DNA of 64,000 nucleotides, taken from Gammaproteobacteria bacterium. Its GTDB lineage: Bacteria > Pseudomonadota > Gammaproteobacteria > Competibacterales > Competibacteraceae. The position numbers were made by a program, and so were the translations under genes. Below the pieces are notes generated by a model. It searched no databases. It was not told the DNA's origin and saw nothing but the letters and a program-made list of their open reading frames with translations. Positions 18,459 to 27,050 of this stretch are shown here, in pieces (positions within the stretch are counted from its first letter, which is position 1; each line of letters starts with the position of its first letter). The stretch covers positions 558,001 to 622,000 of the forward strand of contig JACKNC010000002.1 in assembly GCA_024235095.1 (NCBI GenBank), written 5' to 3'.

Positions 18459-21400
18459 TCAAAACCCCAGATACCCCATGAAGTCAGTAAATTCCTGGGA
18501 GTAGAGGAAGAAGGTCATGACATCGTTGCGCGGACTGCCTTCCGCCAGTTGTTCCAGCCAGAAGGCCAGTCCGTCCTCTTCGGGTTCGCGCTGGAAGAAG
18601 GTGCGGTAGAGGTTGCCGATGAAGGCGGGGTTTGTGGTGTGGCGCGCCAGGTATTCGGGGCTGTTGAAGAAGAAGTAGGCCATGTTGCGGAACACCGGTT
18701 TGGCGTCTTGTCCCTGGGCTTGTAGAGCGGTGATTTGGTCTTTCCAGAAGGCGACGCCGTCGTCCTCGGGGGCGCGGTCGAGGATGGAGCGGTAGTAGTG
18801 GGTGATCAGGGTGACGGCGGGGTCGTCGGCGATGACTTCGATGCGGTAGTCTTGTTGGACGAAGACCTGGCCGTGGGTGGGGTCGATGACCTGGAGCGTG
18901 AAGAAGTAAACGCCGACTTGGGTGGGGACGCCGCTGAGCAGGGCGTCGAGGCCGTCGGGGGTGGCGGTTTCCAGGGTGAGACCGGGCGGCAGTGCGCCTT
19001 CCGTCACACTCCAGCGGTAGGCGGGGTCGTCCGCTGCGGTAGCGGGTGGGGCAGGGCCTTCGTAGCGCGCTTGCAGGGTCGCACGGTAGGGTTGGTTGAC
19101 CGGGGTGCGGCTGAGGATGCCGCCGCTGATGGCGAGGTTGGGTAGGCCGCGCCCGCCGGGGTCGGTGATGTGGGCGTCGGTGAGTCCGTCGGCGTCGCCG
19201 AGGTGACCGTCAATCAGGGTGAAGGTGGCGGTGTTGCCGGCGAGGTCGGCACCGTTGAGGAGATACCAATGCGGGTCAGGGTCGGTGGCGGTGGGGCCGT
19301 ATTTCCAGTATTGCGCGCCGGCGGGCAGGGGGTCGCCGTAGGCGAGGGTGACGGTGGCAGGGATGCCGTTGGTGGTGCAGTTTTGCAGGACGACTTGCAG
19401 CAGGCCGTCGGTGAGGGTGATGCCTTGGGGGCCGGTGGCGGGGGCGTTGAGACCGCCAAGGGGCAGGGTCAGAATGTTCGGTTCGTCGAGTTCGCAACTG
19501 CGGCCATCGGGGTACTGAACGGCGGCACTGATCGTTTGGCCGGGTTTGACCGGGTTGGCGCGGGTGAAGGCGACTTCACGGATCGTGAGCCAGACTGGTT
19601 GGGTGATCGTTTGCTCATCCTGATCCTGGACAGTGACTTGAATCGGGGCGTCGTGGGCTTCAGTCGGCGTGCCGCTGATCGCGCCATTAACTGCTAAGGT
19701 CAGGCCAGGCGGTAAACCGGTGGCGGTGAAGGTGTAGGGGGGTTGGCCGCCCAGGGCGGTGAGGGTTTGCGTGTAGGGGGCGTTGCGTACGCCAATGGGC
19801 AAGCTTCGCTGCACCAGCACCAGCGGGGCGACGGTGATCGCGTAGTCGCGGGTTCCGGTTTGGGACTGGGCGTCGGTGACGGTGACGGTGACGGTGTACT
19901 CACCGGCGGTGTCAGGGATGCCGCTCAGAACGCCGTCGTCAGCAGTTAGACGGAGACCGGGGGGTAGGCCCGCAGCGGTGAAGATATAGGGACTTATTCC
20001 TCCGGCGGCATTGATGACCGTGGCGTAGGGGACGTTCGTGACCGCGCTAGGGAGGTCGCGGGCGGTGGGTACAGGGAGGGTGGCGGTGGGGGTGGGCGGT
20101 GGCGAAACGGTATCCCCGGAATAATCGCTAAAGGATGATCCGCCGCGGACGAGACGCACACTTTGCTGCACTATACGAGGTTGCCAGACTACACGGCTAT
20201 CAAAGAAGGCGTCCAGATGTAAAGTTGATGAGCTTTCCGGATAACCACTCTGGGAAGACGACCAATAATTCTTCCTTCCTACTACATCAAAAACAATTTC
20301 ATTAATATGGGGTATGCATTTATCCTCAAAAATTGTAAGCAATTCTTTAATATTTGGTACACGCCAGTCATTATATCCGGCAAAGGCATAGCCCTGCGCG
20401 GTTCGCAGCGCCTCGCCCCAAGTATACGTATGTGCGGAACCGCTACAGGTTCGTGTGGCGCTGTCCCAAGTTTGGCCCAGGCTGCACCGCATCCAGGTCA
20501 GACCCGTTTTAGCGTGGGTGGCTGTGCCGTTGAGATCGTCCAAAATGAAATCTTCGGTAGGCGTCGTTGCTTGGATATTTGGATAACAGTTCTCCTTATT
20601 GATTAGACTTGGATTGCTTGAACCGGTTGGTCCACCACGTGCGAGACGCACATCATATATGACGTAGTTCTTAGGAACGATCCTTAGGTTGGAGGGGGTG
20701 TCTCCGGGCGCAACGATGACTGCATGGCGTGAACGGGTAGTAATAGGGATAGGGACAGAGGATGACCAATTATATCCACTATGTTTGAAATAGTTTGTAT
20801 CAATGTATGCACCAGGTTCTAAACCCACTAACTCGAACAGTTCATTTGCGGTTGGTAGGCGCCAGTCAGTGAAACCGCATAACCCCACCGCATTCACTGC
20901 CGCCGCATACGCCTGAGTGTTACATTGACTGTTGGGCAAGGTACCACCGCAGGTGTTGCCACCCAGTGATCCCGGATCGCCCCCGTTGTTATCGGTGTGA
21001 ATATCGTCGTACCAAGTATAACTCCAGCCCCCGTACCGTAGGCCGCGATCATCGGTCTTCACTTCCCAAAGTACGTCAGTCACATTATCGCGAGTGCAAG
21101 CCCAGTCGCCGGGACCGGAACCGAGTACCGCATCAGCAGGCAATTCCCGGCCATCATTCGCGATCTTGGTGTAATCAAAGCCCGCGTGTCCACCGCCCAC
21201 TTTGGTCAACACGCCGGCTGCCGCCGCCGCATCTCGCCCGATGGTGCAATCCTGGCGCGGGTGAGTGCTGGGTTCCGAGGTCACGGCCTGGGTATCGTCG
21301 TAACAAGTGGTCCGGCCGGTATCATTCAGGCCAGCGGCGGGTGCGGGGGTATTCAGGCCCAGCCCTATCGGAAGGCTCAAGCTGAGGGCAAGGAGGCGGA

Positions 21401-21467
21401 ATCCCCCCCAACCCCCCTTTTTCAAAGGGGGGAGATGCATGCTTATGTTCCAATCAAACCCTTTCAC
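18459..21467 (-). CDS. large secreted modular protein (DUF1566, Ig-like and DUF4214 domains)
   Basis: The 1002-residue product is a secreted, multi-domain, probably cell-surface or adhesion-related protein. A signal peptide is visible at about 24-46 (RLLALSLSLPIGLGL, cleavage near APAAG). Two DUF1566/Lcl-type domains follow (about 119-279 and 318-443) with the hallmark GFTDWRLPTANEL, GYNDWRVPNIKEL and a terminal RLVRGG. A proline/threonine linker comes next, then two Ig-like putative domains (about 471-547 and 555-635, each with a GLPPGL motif), a choice-of-anchor-U-like segment (about 640-770), a third Ig-like domain and a C-terminal DUF4214 pair (YYRSILDRAPEDDG and LYRTFFQREPEEDG). The GTG start has GGGGAG upstream and lies one base after the stop of the small ORF before it. 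Residues 12-23 are encoded by palindromic repeat copy 3. Confidence 0.85.
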   Translation of the reverse strand: MKGFDWNISMHLPPLKKGGWGGFRLLALSLSLPIGLGLNTPAPAAGLNDTGRTTCYDDTQAVTSEPSTHPRQDCTIGRDAAAAAGVLTKVGGGHAGFDYTKIANDGRELPADAVLGSGPGDWACTRDNVTDVLWEVKTDDRGLRYGGWSYTWYDDIHTDNNGGDPGSLGGNTCGGTLPNSQCNTQAYAAAVNAVGLCGFTDWRLPTANELFELVGLEPGAYIDTNYFKHSGYNWSSSVPIPITTRSRHAVIVAPGDTPSNLRIVPKNYVIYDVRLARGGPTGSSNPSLINKENCYPNIQATTPTEDFILDDLNGTATHAKTGLTWMRCSLGQTWDSATRTCSGSAHTYTWGEALRTAQGYAFAGYNDWRVPNIKELLTIFEDKCIPHINEIVFDVVGRKNYWSSSQSGYPESSSTLHLDAFFDSRVVWQPRIVQQSVRLVRGGSSFSDYSGDTVSPPPTPTATLPVPTARDLPSAVTNVPYATVINAAGGISPYIFTAAGLPPGLRLTADDGVLSGIPDTAGEYTVTVTVTDAQSQTGTRDYAITVAPLVLVQRSLPIGVRNAPYTQTLTALGGQPPYTFTATGLPPGLTLAVNGAISGTPTEAHDAPIQVTVQDQDEQTITQPVWLTIREVAFTRANPVKPGQTISAAVQYPDGRSCELDEPNILTLPLGGLNAPATGPQGITLTDGLLQVVLQNCTTNGIPATVTLAYGDPLPAGAQYWKYGPTATDPDPHWYLLNGADLAGNTATFTLIDGHLGDADGLTDAHITDPGGRGLPNLAISGGILSRTPVNQPYRATLQARYEGPAPPATAADDPAYRWSVTEGALPPGLTLETATPDGLDALLSGVPTQVGVYFFTLQVIDPTHGQVFVQQDYRIEVIADDPAVTLITHYYRSILDRAPEDDGVAFWKDQITALQAQGQDAKPVFRNMAYFFFNSPEYLARHTTNPAFIGNLYRTFFQREPEEDGLAFWLEQLAEGSPRNDVMTFFLYSQEFTDFMGYLGF
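21400..21433 (+). repeat. C-rich palindromic repeat, copy 3 (inside a coding region)
   Basis: The stem CCCCCCTTT / AAAGGGGGG lies at 21412-21420 and 21424-21432 with loop TTC, preceded by AATCCCCCCCAA. Read on the minus strand it encodes the LPPLKKGGWGGF stretch just before the signal peptide of the 1002-residue protein. Confidence 0.85.
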
Positions 21468-21468
21468 T

Positions 21469-21678
21469 TCATTTTCTCCCCATTATTTTGATGGATCGGG
21501 TGCACGACACTTCAGTTTGCGATTCCTGCAAAATGGGTGGAGGGGCGATTTTCGGTGCGGGCCAGTCTTGCTCCAACTGGCGTAAGTCGTCCACCATCGC
21601 TCGCAGGTCCTGATGGAATTGAGCGGCATGGGCCGTGCGCCAATCGTGCAGTTCTTTCACAATCGGATCAGTCCACAT
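21469..21678 (-). CDS. small protein overlapping the disrupted PIN gene (candidate partner/antitoxin)
   Basis: The ATG at 21678 opens a 69-residue frame beginning MWTDPIVKELHDWRTAHA, rich in charged helix-forming residues (FHQDLRAMVDDLRQLEQDW). I recognise no named family, although short proteins with this kind of start often sit next to PIN-domain genes. In the sequence reconstructed before insertion, its start codon overlapped the last 11 bases of the PIN gene and had TTAGGAG as ribosome binding site, as in a two-gene toxin-antitoxin operon. The IS21 insertion now separates it from that site by moving its upstream region. Its stop is followed one base later by the start of the large secreted protein. 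An antitoxin role is inference. Confidence 0.55.
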   Translation of the reverse strand: MWTDPIVKELHDWRTAHAAQFHQDLRAMVDDLRQLEQDWPAPKIAPPPILQESQTEVSCTRSIKIMGRK

Positions 21679-22530
21679 GAGGGTTGCGTATTTCACTGAT
21701 GCCGGCCATCCATTTCACGGGATGACGGCCGGCGAGTTCAGTCGAAGGCGGCAGCGTATTTCACTCGGTCGGAGCGCAGCGACGCAGTGGATGAGTGTTT
21801 ACTGTTCCGTGATGGAGTTCGTCAAGGGGGTTTTACGTTTTCGTAAGGATTCTCCGGTCAGGTTGAGGGTGTAGGCGTTATGGACGAGCCGATCGAGGAG
21901 GGCATCAGCCAGAGTGGGTTCGTCCAGATAGGCGTGCCAGCTTGCCACGGGCAACTGGCTGGTCACGAGGGTGGATTGACGGTGATGCCGGTCATCGAGG
22001 ATTTCCAGAAGATCACGGCGGCCCTCGCTGGTGAGCGGTGTTAAGCCCCAGTCATCGATGACCAACACGTGTGCTTTAGCGTACTCGCGTAGCAGCTTGG
22101 GATAGCGGCCATCGGCGCGGGCCAACGCCAGTTCAGGGAGCAAGCGGGGCAAACGGACATAGCGCGCGGTATAGCCCAGACGACACGCATGCTGAGCCAA
22201 GGCACAAGCAATCCATGTTTTCCCCACGCCGGTGGGGCCGGTAATCAGGCAGTTGAGATGCTCCACAAGCCAGCGTTCACCGAGCAGATGCTGGATGAGG
22301 GTTTTATCCAGGCCCCGGGGATGTTGGTAATCCAGGTCTTCCCGGCAGGCTTGCTGGGGCAAACGGGCTTGCTGTAAGCGGTACTGGAGGCGACGATTCG
22401 CGCGTTCGGTCAGTTCGCGATCAACCAGGAGACTCAAGCGATCCGTAAAGCTGAGCTGATCGCTATCGGGCATCTGGAGTTGCTCGTGCAAGGCCTGACG
22501 CATGCCGCTGAGTTTCAAGGTGTGCAGTTG

Positions 22531-23729
22531 TAGGCTTGCCAACGATTATCCCTACATTATCAACGAACTGAGCGTTAATCAAATTGTCTAATAACTATAG
22601 AAGACCTCTTTAGAGACTCTAAATTTATAGAGGAGGTGCGGCAATGAACGCGGAATGGATGTTTGATGCACGTAAAATACCGGATGAAGTGATGAATTAC
22701 ATCCGGCGTATTGCGGTTCGCGCGGTCGAAGAGAAGCATTATGGTCCGGAGCTTGTTGCTGATTTTTTGGGTATCGACCGAACGAGTATTTATGATTGGC
22801 TTCGCAACTATCGTTATGAAGGAGAAGAAGCCCTGGATACCCGGAAAGCGCTCGGCGCCACGTGTGTGATGACTCCGGATATTGATCGATGGTTAAAAGA
22901 AACGATACTCAATACGACGCCGGCGGATCATGGCTATGATACGGTTTTATGGACTTTAGAGATCATGGTTAATTTATTGAAAGAGTACTTTGGTTTATGG
23001 GTATCGGATGCCACGGTTCGTCTGCATTTACATCAATTAGGACTGAGTTGTCAAAAACCTTGTTATCATGCCTTAAACCAGGATCAGGAGGAAGTTAAAA
23101 AGTTTATTAATGAAGAATTTAAAGAGATTCAGAAGCGGGCTCAAGAACTTGGAGCGGATATTGCGTTTCAGGATGAGTCATGGGTTCAAGGCCATACGCG
23201 TTCTGGACGGACGTGGGGCTTAGTCGGTCATCCGCCTGAAATTAAAGTGAGTGATGACCGGGGTGGGTTTCACATTTTATCGATGGTTACGGCGACGGGC
23301 GAGTTAATATTTGAAGTGACCACTCAAAAATGAGTGAGTGGGGTTTTCATTGCCTTTTTAGAGAAGGCATTAGAGGGTCGAGAGCGCCCATTAATTGTCA
23401 TCACGGACAATGCGTCTTATCATACCTCGAAAGAAGTCAAAGCCTTTCTTGAGACGCATCGAAAACAAATCCGCTTGTTCTTTCTTCCCCCCCACTCGCC
23501 AGAGTTAAATCCGGATGAACAGGTTTGGAATGAGATCAAAAATGATCATCTGGAAAAGGAGCCAATTAAAAACCGGGCTGATTTCAGAGCGCGCGTTTAT
23601 TCTGCTTTGGAAAAGCTAAAAGAATTTCAGGAAAGGGTCAAATCATTTTTTAGGCTCCCTGATACTCAATACGCTAATCCTGAAAAAGCTCCAGCATGAT
23701 TTTTGTGGGGATAACTATTAGCAAGACAA
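22531..23729 (+). mobile_element. IS630-family insertion sequence nested in istB
   Basis: A 1199-bp element bounded by imperfect inverted ends of about 26 bases. Reading inward, the left begins TAGGCTTGCCAACGATTATC and the right begins TTGTCTTGCTAATAGTTATC; both continue with CCC then YACA. Flanking dinucleotides are TG on both sides (22529-22530, 23730-23731), confirmed by the reading frame of the restored istB. This departs from the TA duplication usual for IS630. Its AT-richer codon use differs from the host genes. It contains one transposase gene broken by a stop codon. Confidence 0.88.
22644..23699 (+). pseudogene. IS630-family transposase with in-frame TGA
   Basis: A helix-turn-helix (residues about 35-60, YGPELVADFLGIDRTSIYDW) is followed by a DDE catalytic domain. 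The first Asp lies in IAFQDESWVQ, the second in VITDNASYH, and the Glu in PELNPDEQVWNEIK. The frame is continuous over 352 codons except for a TGA at 23331-23333, after residue 229 and between the first and second catalytic Asp. Both halves are in the same frame, so this is a nonsense codon and not a frameshift. A good GAGGAGG lies before the ATG. The intact remainder suggests a recent mutation. Confidence 0.85.
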
Positions 23730-23771
23730 TGATCGAGAAGGGGTTGTTTCAGCATGGCGGAGGCTCCTGGG

Positions 23772-25322
23772 TTATTGGTAATAGCGTGCGCCGCGCACGT
23801 TCGCGTGGGTCGCGGTCGAAGGGATGGGCGGTGGCGAAGTCCCCGCATCCGGGAGGCGTTGCTGGTCCAGGCCATGCTTGAGAATCGACTCGATGCTCTT
23901 GTAACTCAGTCCCCCAATGGCTAACGCGCGCTGACAGGCGGCCTCCAAGCGGTCGGCGCCATAGGCTTTGCCCAGACGCAAGATGCCCAAGCACGAGCGG
24001 TAGCCCTGCTGAGGATGGGGCCGCGTGGCCAGGATACGTTCCACTAGAGTCGCCGTGTGGGGGCCGGTCTGGTGAGCCCAGCGCACTAACCGTTCGGGCG
24101 TCCATTCGGCGTACTCCCGATGGGCTTTGGGCATGTGGGCGGTTACGGTGGTATGGCGACCAGGCTGCGGATGGCGGCGATGACAAGCCACCCGCTGACG
24201 TTGATGGAAGACCTCGACCGTGGTGGCGGTCAGGCGCACCTCCACTTCCTGGCGCACCAGGAGGTAGGGGACCGAATAGTAATGGCGCTCGATGTCAATG
24301 TGATAGTCAATGTTGACGCGCGCTTTTTTCCATTGCGCGAACACGTAGGGTTCGGCCGGTAAGGGACGCAACGCCGGTTGTTCCAGCGTTGCAAACCAAT
24401 GCTGACGGGAACCGGGGAGTTTTTTGAAGGCGCGCTGATTGAGGGCGTCGCGCAGTTCGCGGATGACCGTGTTGAGTTCGTCGAGACTGAACAGAGTCCG
24501 ATGGCGCAAGCGGGCCAGAATCCAGCGTTCCACCACGAGCACGCCACTTTCCGCTTTGGCTTTATCACGCGGTTTTCGGACACGCGCGGGGATCACCGCG
24601 ACGCCATAATGGGCGGCTAACTCCAGATAACTGGGGTTGAGGTCGGGCTCATAGCGGTGCGGCGTCTGGACGCCGGTTTTCAAATTATCTGGAACCACAA
24701 TTTCCGGGACACCGCCGAAAAATGCAAAGGCCCGGACATGCGCCATGAGCCAGTCATCCAGTCCTTGGGTCCAGGTCGCCTCCACATAGGTGTAATTGCT
24801 GGCGCCCAGCACCGCAACAAACACTTGGGCCTGGCGGAGTTCACCCGTGATGCGGTCCACGATGGGCACGGTGGGACCGGCGTAGTCCACAAACACCTTC
24901 TCACCGGCCCGATGGGTCTGGCGCATCACCACATCGGTATGCGCCACCCAAGCCCGATACTGCTGGCAGAACCAGGTGTATTGATAGCCCTGGGGATGCG
25001 TGGCTTTGTACTCTTCCCACAAGAGCCACAAGGTGACGCCGGGGCGGCGTAATTCCTGGTGGACGGTGGCCCAATCCGGTTTTCCGCGATCCGCAGACCC
25101 AGCGGCGGGGCGCGGCGGAAACAACCGTCGTTCCAATTCATCGGCCATCATGCCCTTGGGCAGGGGCCAACCCAGGCCCGCTCGTCGGGCGCGTTGCAGA
25201 TACTCTCCGACCGTGCTACGGCCGATCCCGCAACTCCGGGCAATTTGTGGTTGGCTATGGCCCGCCGCCTGCAAACGAAGCACTTCTTGAATCTTGCGCA
25301 TGGATAACCTCTCAGTCGGCAT
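23772..25322 (-). CDS. istA: IS21-family transposase IstA
   Basis: IstA is the DDE recombinase of IS21. The 516-residue product has an N-terminal helix-turn-helix (QPQIARSCGIGRSTVGEYLQ, residues about 19-38) and a DDE domain opening with FVDYAGPTVPIVD. The second acidic residue lies in GGVPEIVVPDNLKTGV and the Glu in DKAKAESGV. A C-terminal basic domain probably contacts the element ends. AGGAGG precedes the ATG. The frame appears intact and ends 17 bases before the original istB start. The usual IstA/IstB coupling is lost because istB is split. Confidence 0.93.
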   Translation of the reverse strand: MPTERLSMRKIQEVLRLQAAGHSQPQIARSCGIGRSTVGEYLQRARRAGLGWPLPKGMMADELERRLFPPRPAAGSADRGKPDWATVHQELRRPGVTLWLLWEEYKATHPQGYQYTWFCQQYRAWVAHTDVVMRQTHRAGEKVFVDYAGPTVPIVDRITGELRQAQVFVAVLGASNYTYVEATWTQGLDDWLMAHVRAFAFFGGVPEIVVPDNLKTGVQTPHRYEPDLNPSYLELAAHYGVAVIPARVRKPRDKAKAESGVLVVERWILARLRHRTLFSLDELNTVIRELRDALNQRAFKKLPGSRQHWFATLEQPALRPLPAEPYVFAQWKKARVNIDYHIDIERHYYSVPYLLVRQEVEVRLTATTVEVFHQRQRVACHRRHPQPGRHTTVTAHMPKAHREYAEWTPERLVRWAHQTGPHTATLVERILATRPHPQQGYRSCLGILRLGKAYGADRLEAACQRALAIGGLSYKSIESILKHGLDQQRLPDAGTSPPPIPSTATHANVRGARYYQ

Positions 25323-25740
25323 GAGTTCCTCCTCGGAAAAAAAGGAACCAGCCTACAAGTTGTTAACCTGCGTCGCTGCTCATTGGCGAAACAACCCGCC
25401 GCCTTCCGTGTAATGGCCTGCCGCCTTCCGTGAAACGACCTGCCGTCATCCCGTGAAATACGCAGAGGGTCTCCTAATAGTTCTTCCGGGGTGCAAATCA
25501 CCGGAGGCCGATAGCCCAGCGTTTGGCAAAGGGTTTCGATGAAGGGTCGTTGGCAGGCATTGGCAATGTGCACGCAATTCCAGGTCAACAGATAATCTAT
25601 CCTGTGTACAGTCGCTATGGCGATATGAAGTGCGTCGTCCTTGGCGCGAGCAGGTAAAGCCATGCGGTTCAAGAGTTGCTCCGCCAAGTCGGTCGCGGCA
25701 TCGCTCAGATGCAAAAGCGGGATACCATCCAGGAGCGCTA

Positions 25741-25849
25741 TAGTCTCGCTAGCAGTGATCCCTACATTCCAAGGGATGTATTTTTTAATAATTTATAAAA
25801 ATCAATTATATGACGAATATTTTAGTGAATTTCTCTATTAGCAGGACAA
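25741..25849. mobile_element. 109-bp MITE with IS630-like ends
   Basis: An AT-rich 109-bp segment without a gene, flanked by TA on both sides (25739-25740, 25850-25851). Its left end TAGTCTCGCTAGCAGTGATC, continuing CCTACATT, and its right end (inward TTGTCCTGCTAATAG) match the ends of the IS630 element at 22531. It is inserted in the PIN gene, and removing it with one TA restores the frame. It is probably a non-autonomous relative mobilised by an IS630-type transposase. Confidence 0.85.
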
Positions 25850-26038
25850 TAACCGCCGTTGGGCCACTACCGGATCGCCGGCGCGGCTTTCCGCAATGAC
25901 CAATGCTGAAACGGATAACGCCCACGCTTGCCGTGTATCCCACCACTCCTGACTGATTTGCTGGTGCGCCGCCACAATCAGATCGCGGCTGGGACGGGCT
26001 GCCAAATAGCTAATGACCGATGTTTCCAGATAAACCGT

Positions 26039-27050
26039 ACGCGATGTTCGACTTTTCCGAGGGGAGATGAGAGCAGGCGGATGCGGCATGGCGATGTGAG
26101 CTAAGCTGAGAGGAACCAACCGCCTCAACCGCACGGAGAGACCGCCATGCCGCTCGAAGACTTTATCATCACGGTGTTTTGTTGGGTAGACGAACACCTG
26201 AATGCCCTGCTCGGGGATCACTGCTTACGCTCGCGAGGCTTCGCCCCCAAGCTGAATGATAGTGAAGTGATCACGATGGAAGTCGTCGGCGAGTTCTTAG
26301 GGCTGGATACGGATGTGGGCATCTGGAAGTACTTCGGTCGTCATTGGCCGTCGTGGTTCCCGGAACTCGGATCGCGGACGACGTTTGCCCAGCAGGCGGC
26401 GAATCTGTGGGTGATCAAGCAGCGGCTTCATCAGCAGCTGCTGATCGAGTTGGGGGCGGCGACGGACCCGATTCGCTTGGTGGATGGTTGCCCTCTGCCC
26501 CTCTGTGTGTTGACCCGTGCCCCGCACTGTCGGTTATTTCCTGCGGTGGCGGATTTTGGCTATTGTGCGGCAAAGAAGCAGTACTATTACGGGCTTCACG
26601 GTCATCTGATGGTCACGATCCATGGCGTCATCACGGCGTGGACGGTGACGCCCGCTACGGGTGATGAACGCGAGGCGTTGTGGGATTTGACCGAAGGTGT
26701 TCAGGGTTGGGTGATCGGCGACAAAGGTTACCTGAGCGCCTTTCTTCAGACGGAACTGGCCACGACCGGGATTGACTTGCAAACCCCCTTGCGGGCCAAC
26801 ATGATCGATCCGCGTCCCCCGTGGGCTGTCCAGCAGCTTACGAGAACCCGCCGCCTCGTGGAAACGGTCATCGGTCAGCTCACCGAGCCATTCCATTTTG
26901 AGAAAATCCGGGCGCGGGATGTGTGGCACTTGACGAGTCGGATCGCCCGAAAAGTCTTAGCGCACACCTTGGGTATTTTCATGAACCGACAAGTCGGTCG
27001 GTCAGACCTCCAGTTTGAGGGCCTGATCGCCTGAAAGTCGAACATCGCGT
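26039..27050 (+). mobile_element. IS982-family insertion sequence
   Basis: A 1012-bp element with perfect 17-bp inverted ends ACGCGATGTTCGACTTT (26039-26055; reversed at 27034-27050). A 7-bp target duplication AAACCGT lies at 26032-26038 and 27051-27057. It carries one transposase gene and interrupts codon 6 of the PIN gene. Confidence 0.95.
26147..27034 (+). CDS. IS982-family transposase
   Basis: The 295-residue product is a DDE transposase of the IS982 family. The catalytic Asp residues are visible in IRLVDGCPLPLC (about residue 108) and in WVIGDKGYLSAF (about 187). A Glu lies in RRLVETVIGQLTEPF, and the C-terminal segment SRIARKVLAHTLGIFMN is characteristic. The frame is intact and spans nearly the whole element, so this copy may be active. 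Its stop overlaps the right inverted end. Confidence 0.93.
   Translation: MPLEDFIITVFCWVDEHLNALLGDHCLRSRGFAPKLNDSEVITMEVVGEFLGLDTDVGIWKYFGRHWPSWFPELGSRTTFAQQAANLWVIKQRLHQQLLIELGAATDPIRLVDGCPLPLCVLTRAPHCRLFPAVADFGYCAAKKQYYYGLHGHLMVTIHGVITAWTVTPATGDEREALWDLTEGVQGWVIGDKGYLSAFLQTELATTGIDLQTPLRANMIDPRPPWAVQQLTRTRRLVETVIGQLTEPFHFEKIRARDVWHLTSRIARKVLAHTLGIFMNRQVGRSDLQFEGLIA

Larger units (their letters stand above)
21799..23755 (-). pseudogene. istB: istB, IS21 helper ATPase, split by an IS630-family element
   Basis: IstB is the AAA+ helper ATPase of IS21 transposition. The main part (21799-22528) contains the P-loop GPTGVGKTW and the Walker B-like LVIDDWGL. The 5' end lies 1.2 kb away at 23755-23730 and encodes MLKQPLLD after the istA stop. 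Joining the two with a single TG target copy gives 756 bases, 251 residues in frame, restoring MLKQPLLDQLHTLKLSGM, a typical IstB N-terminus. The insertion therefore broke istB, and the remaining frame could start only from a TTG inside the IS630 end. IS21 is probably unable to move on its own. Confidence 0.88.
21685..25464 (-). mobile_element. IS21-family insertion sequence (interrupted by an IS630-family element)
   Basis: The ends share the inverted sequence TGCGTATTTCAC (21685 onward, and reversed ending at 25464), then related GATG-CGGC positions. Further copies of the TTTCAC motif near each end look like the multiple transposase-binding sites of IS21 elements. A 6-bp target duplication GAGGGT lies at 21679-21684 and 25465-25470. 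The element carries istA and istB on the minus strand. Without the nested insertion it is 2579 bp, normal for the family. It landed at the last codons of the PIN gene. Confidence 0.93.

Noticed and set aside
18770..20100. Open frames on the plus strand rich in Gly and Val opposite the large secreted protein
   Set aside because: They arise from Thr/Pro/Ala-rich codons of the real gene read in reverse.
23320..23345. Programmed -1 frameshift in the IS630 transposase at the A-run
   Set aside because: Both halves of the transposase are in the same frame, so a frameshift would break the protein; the interruption is an in-frame stop.
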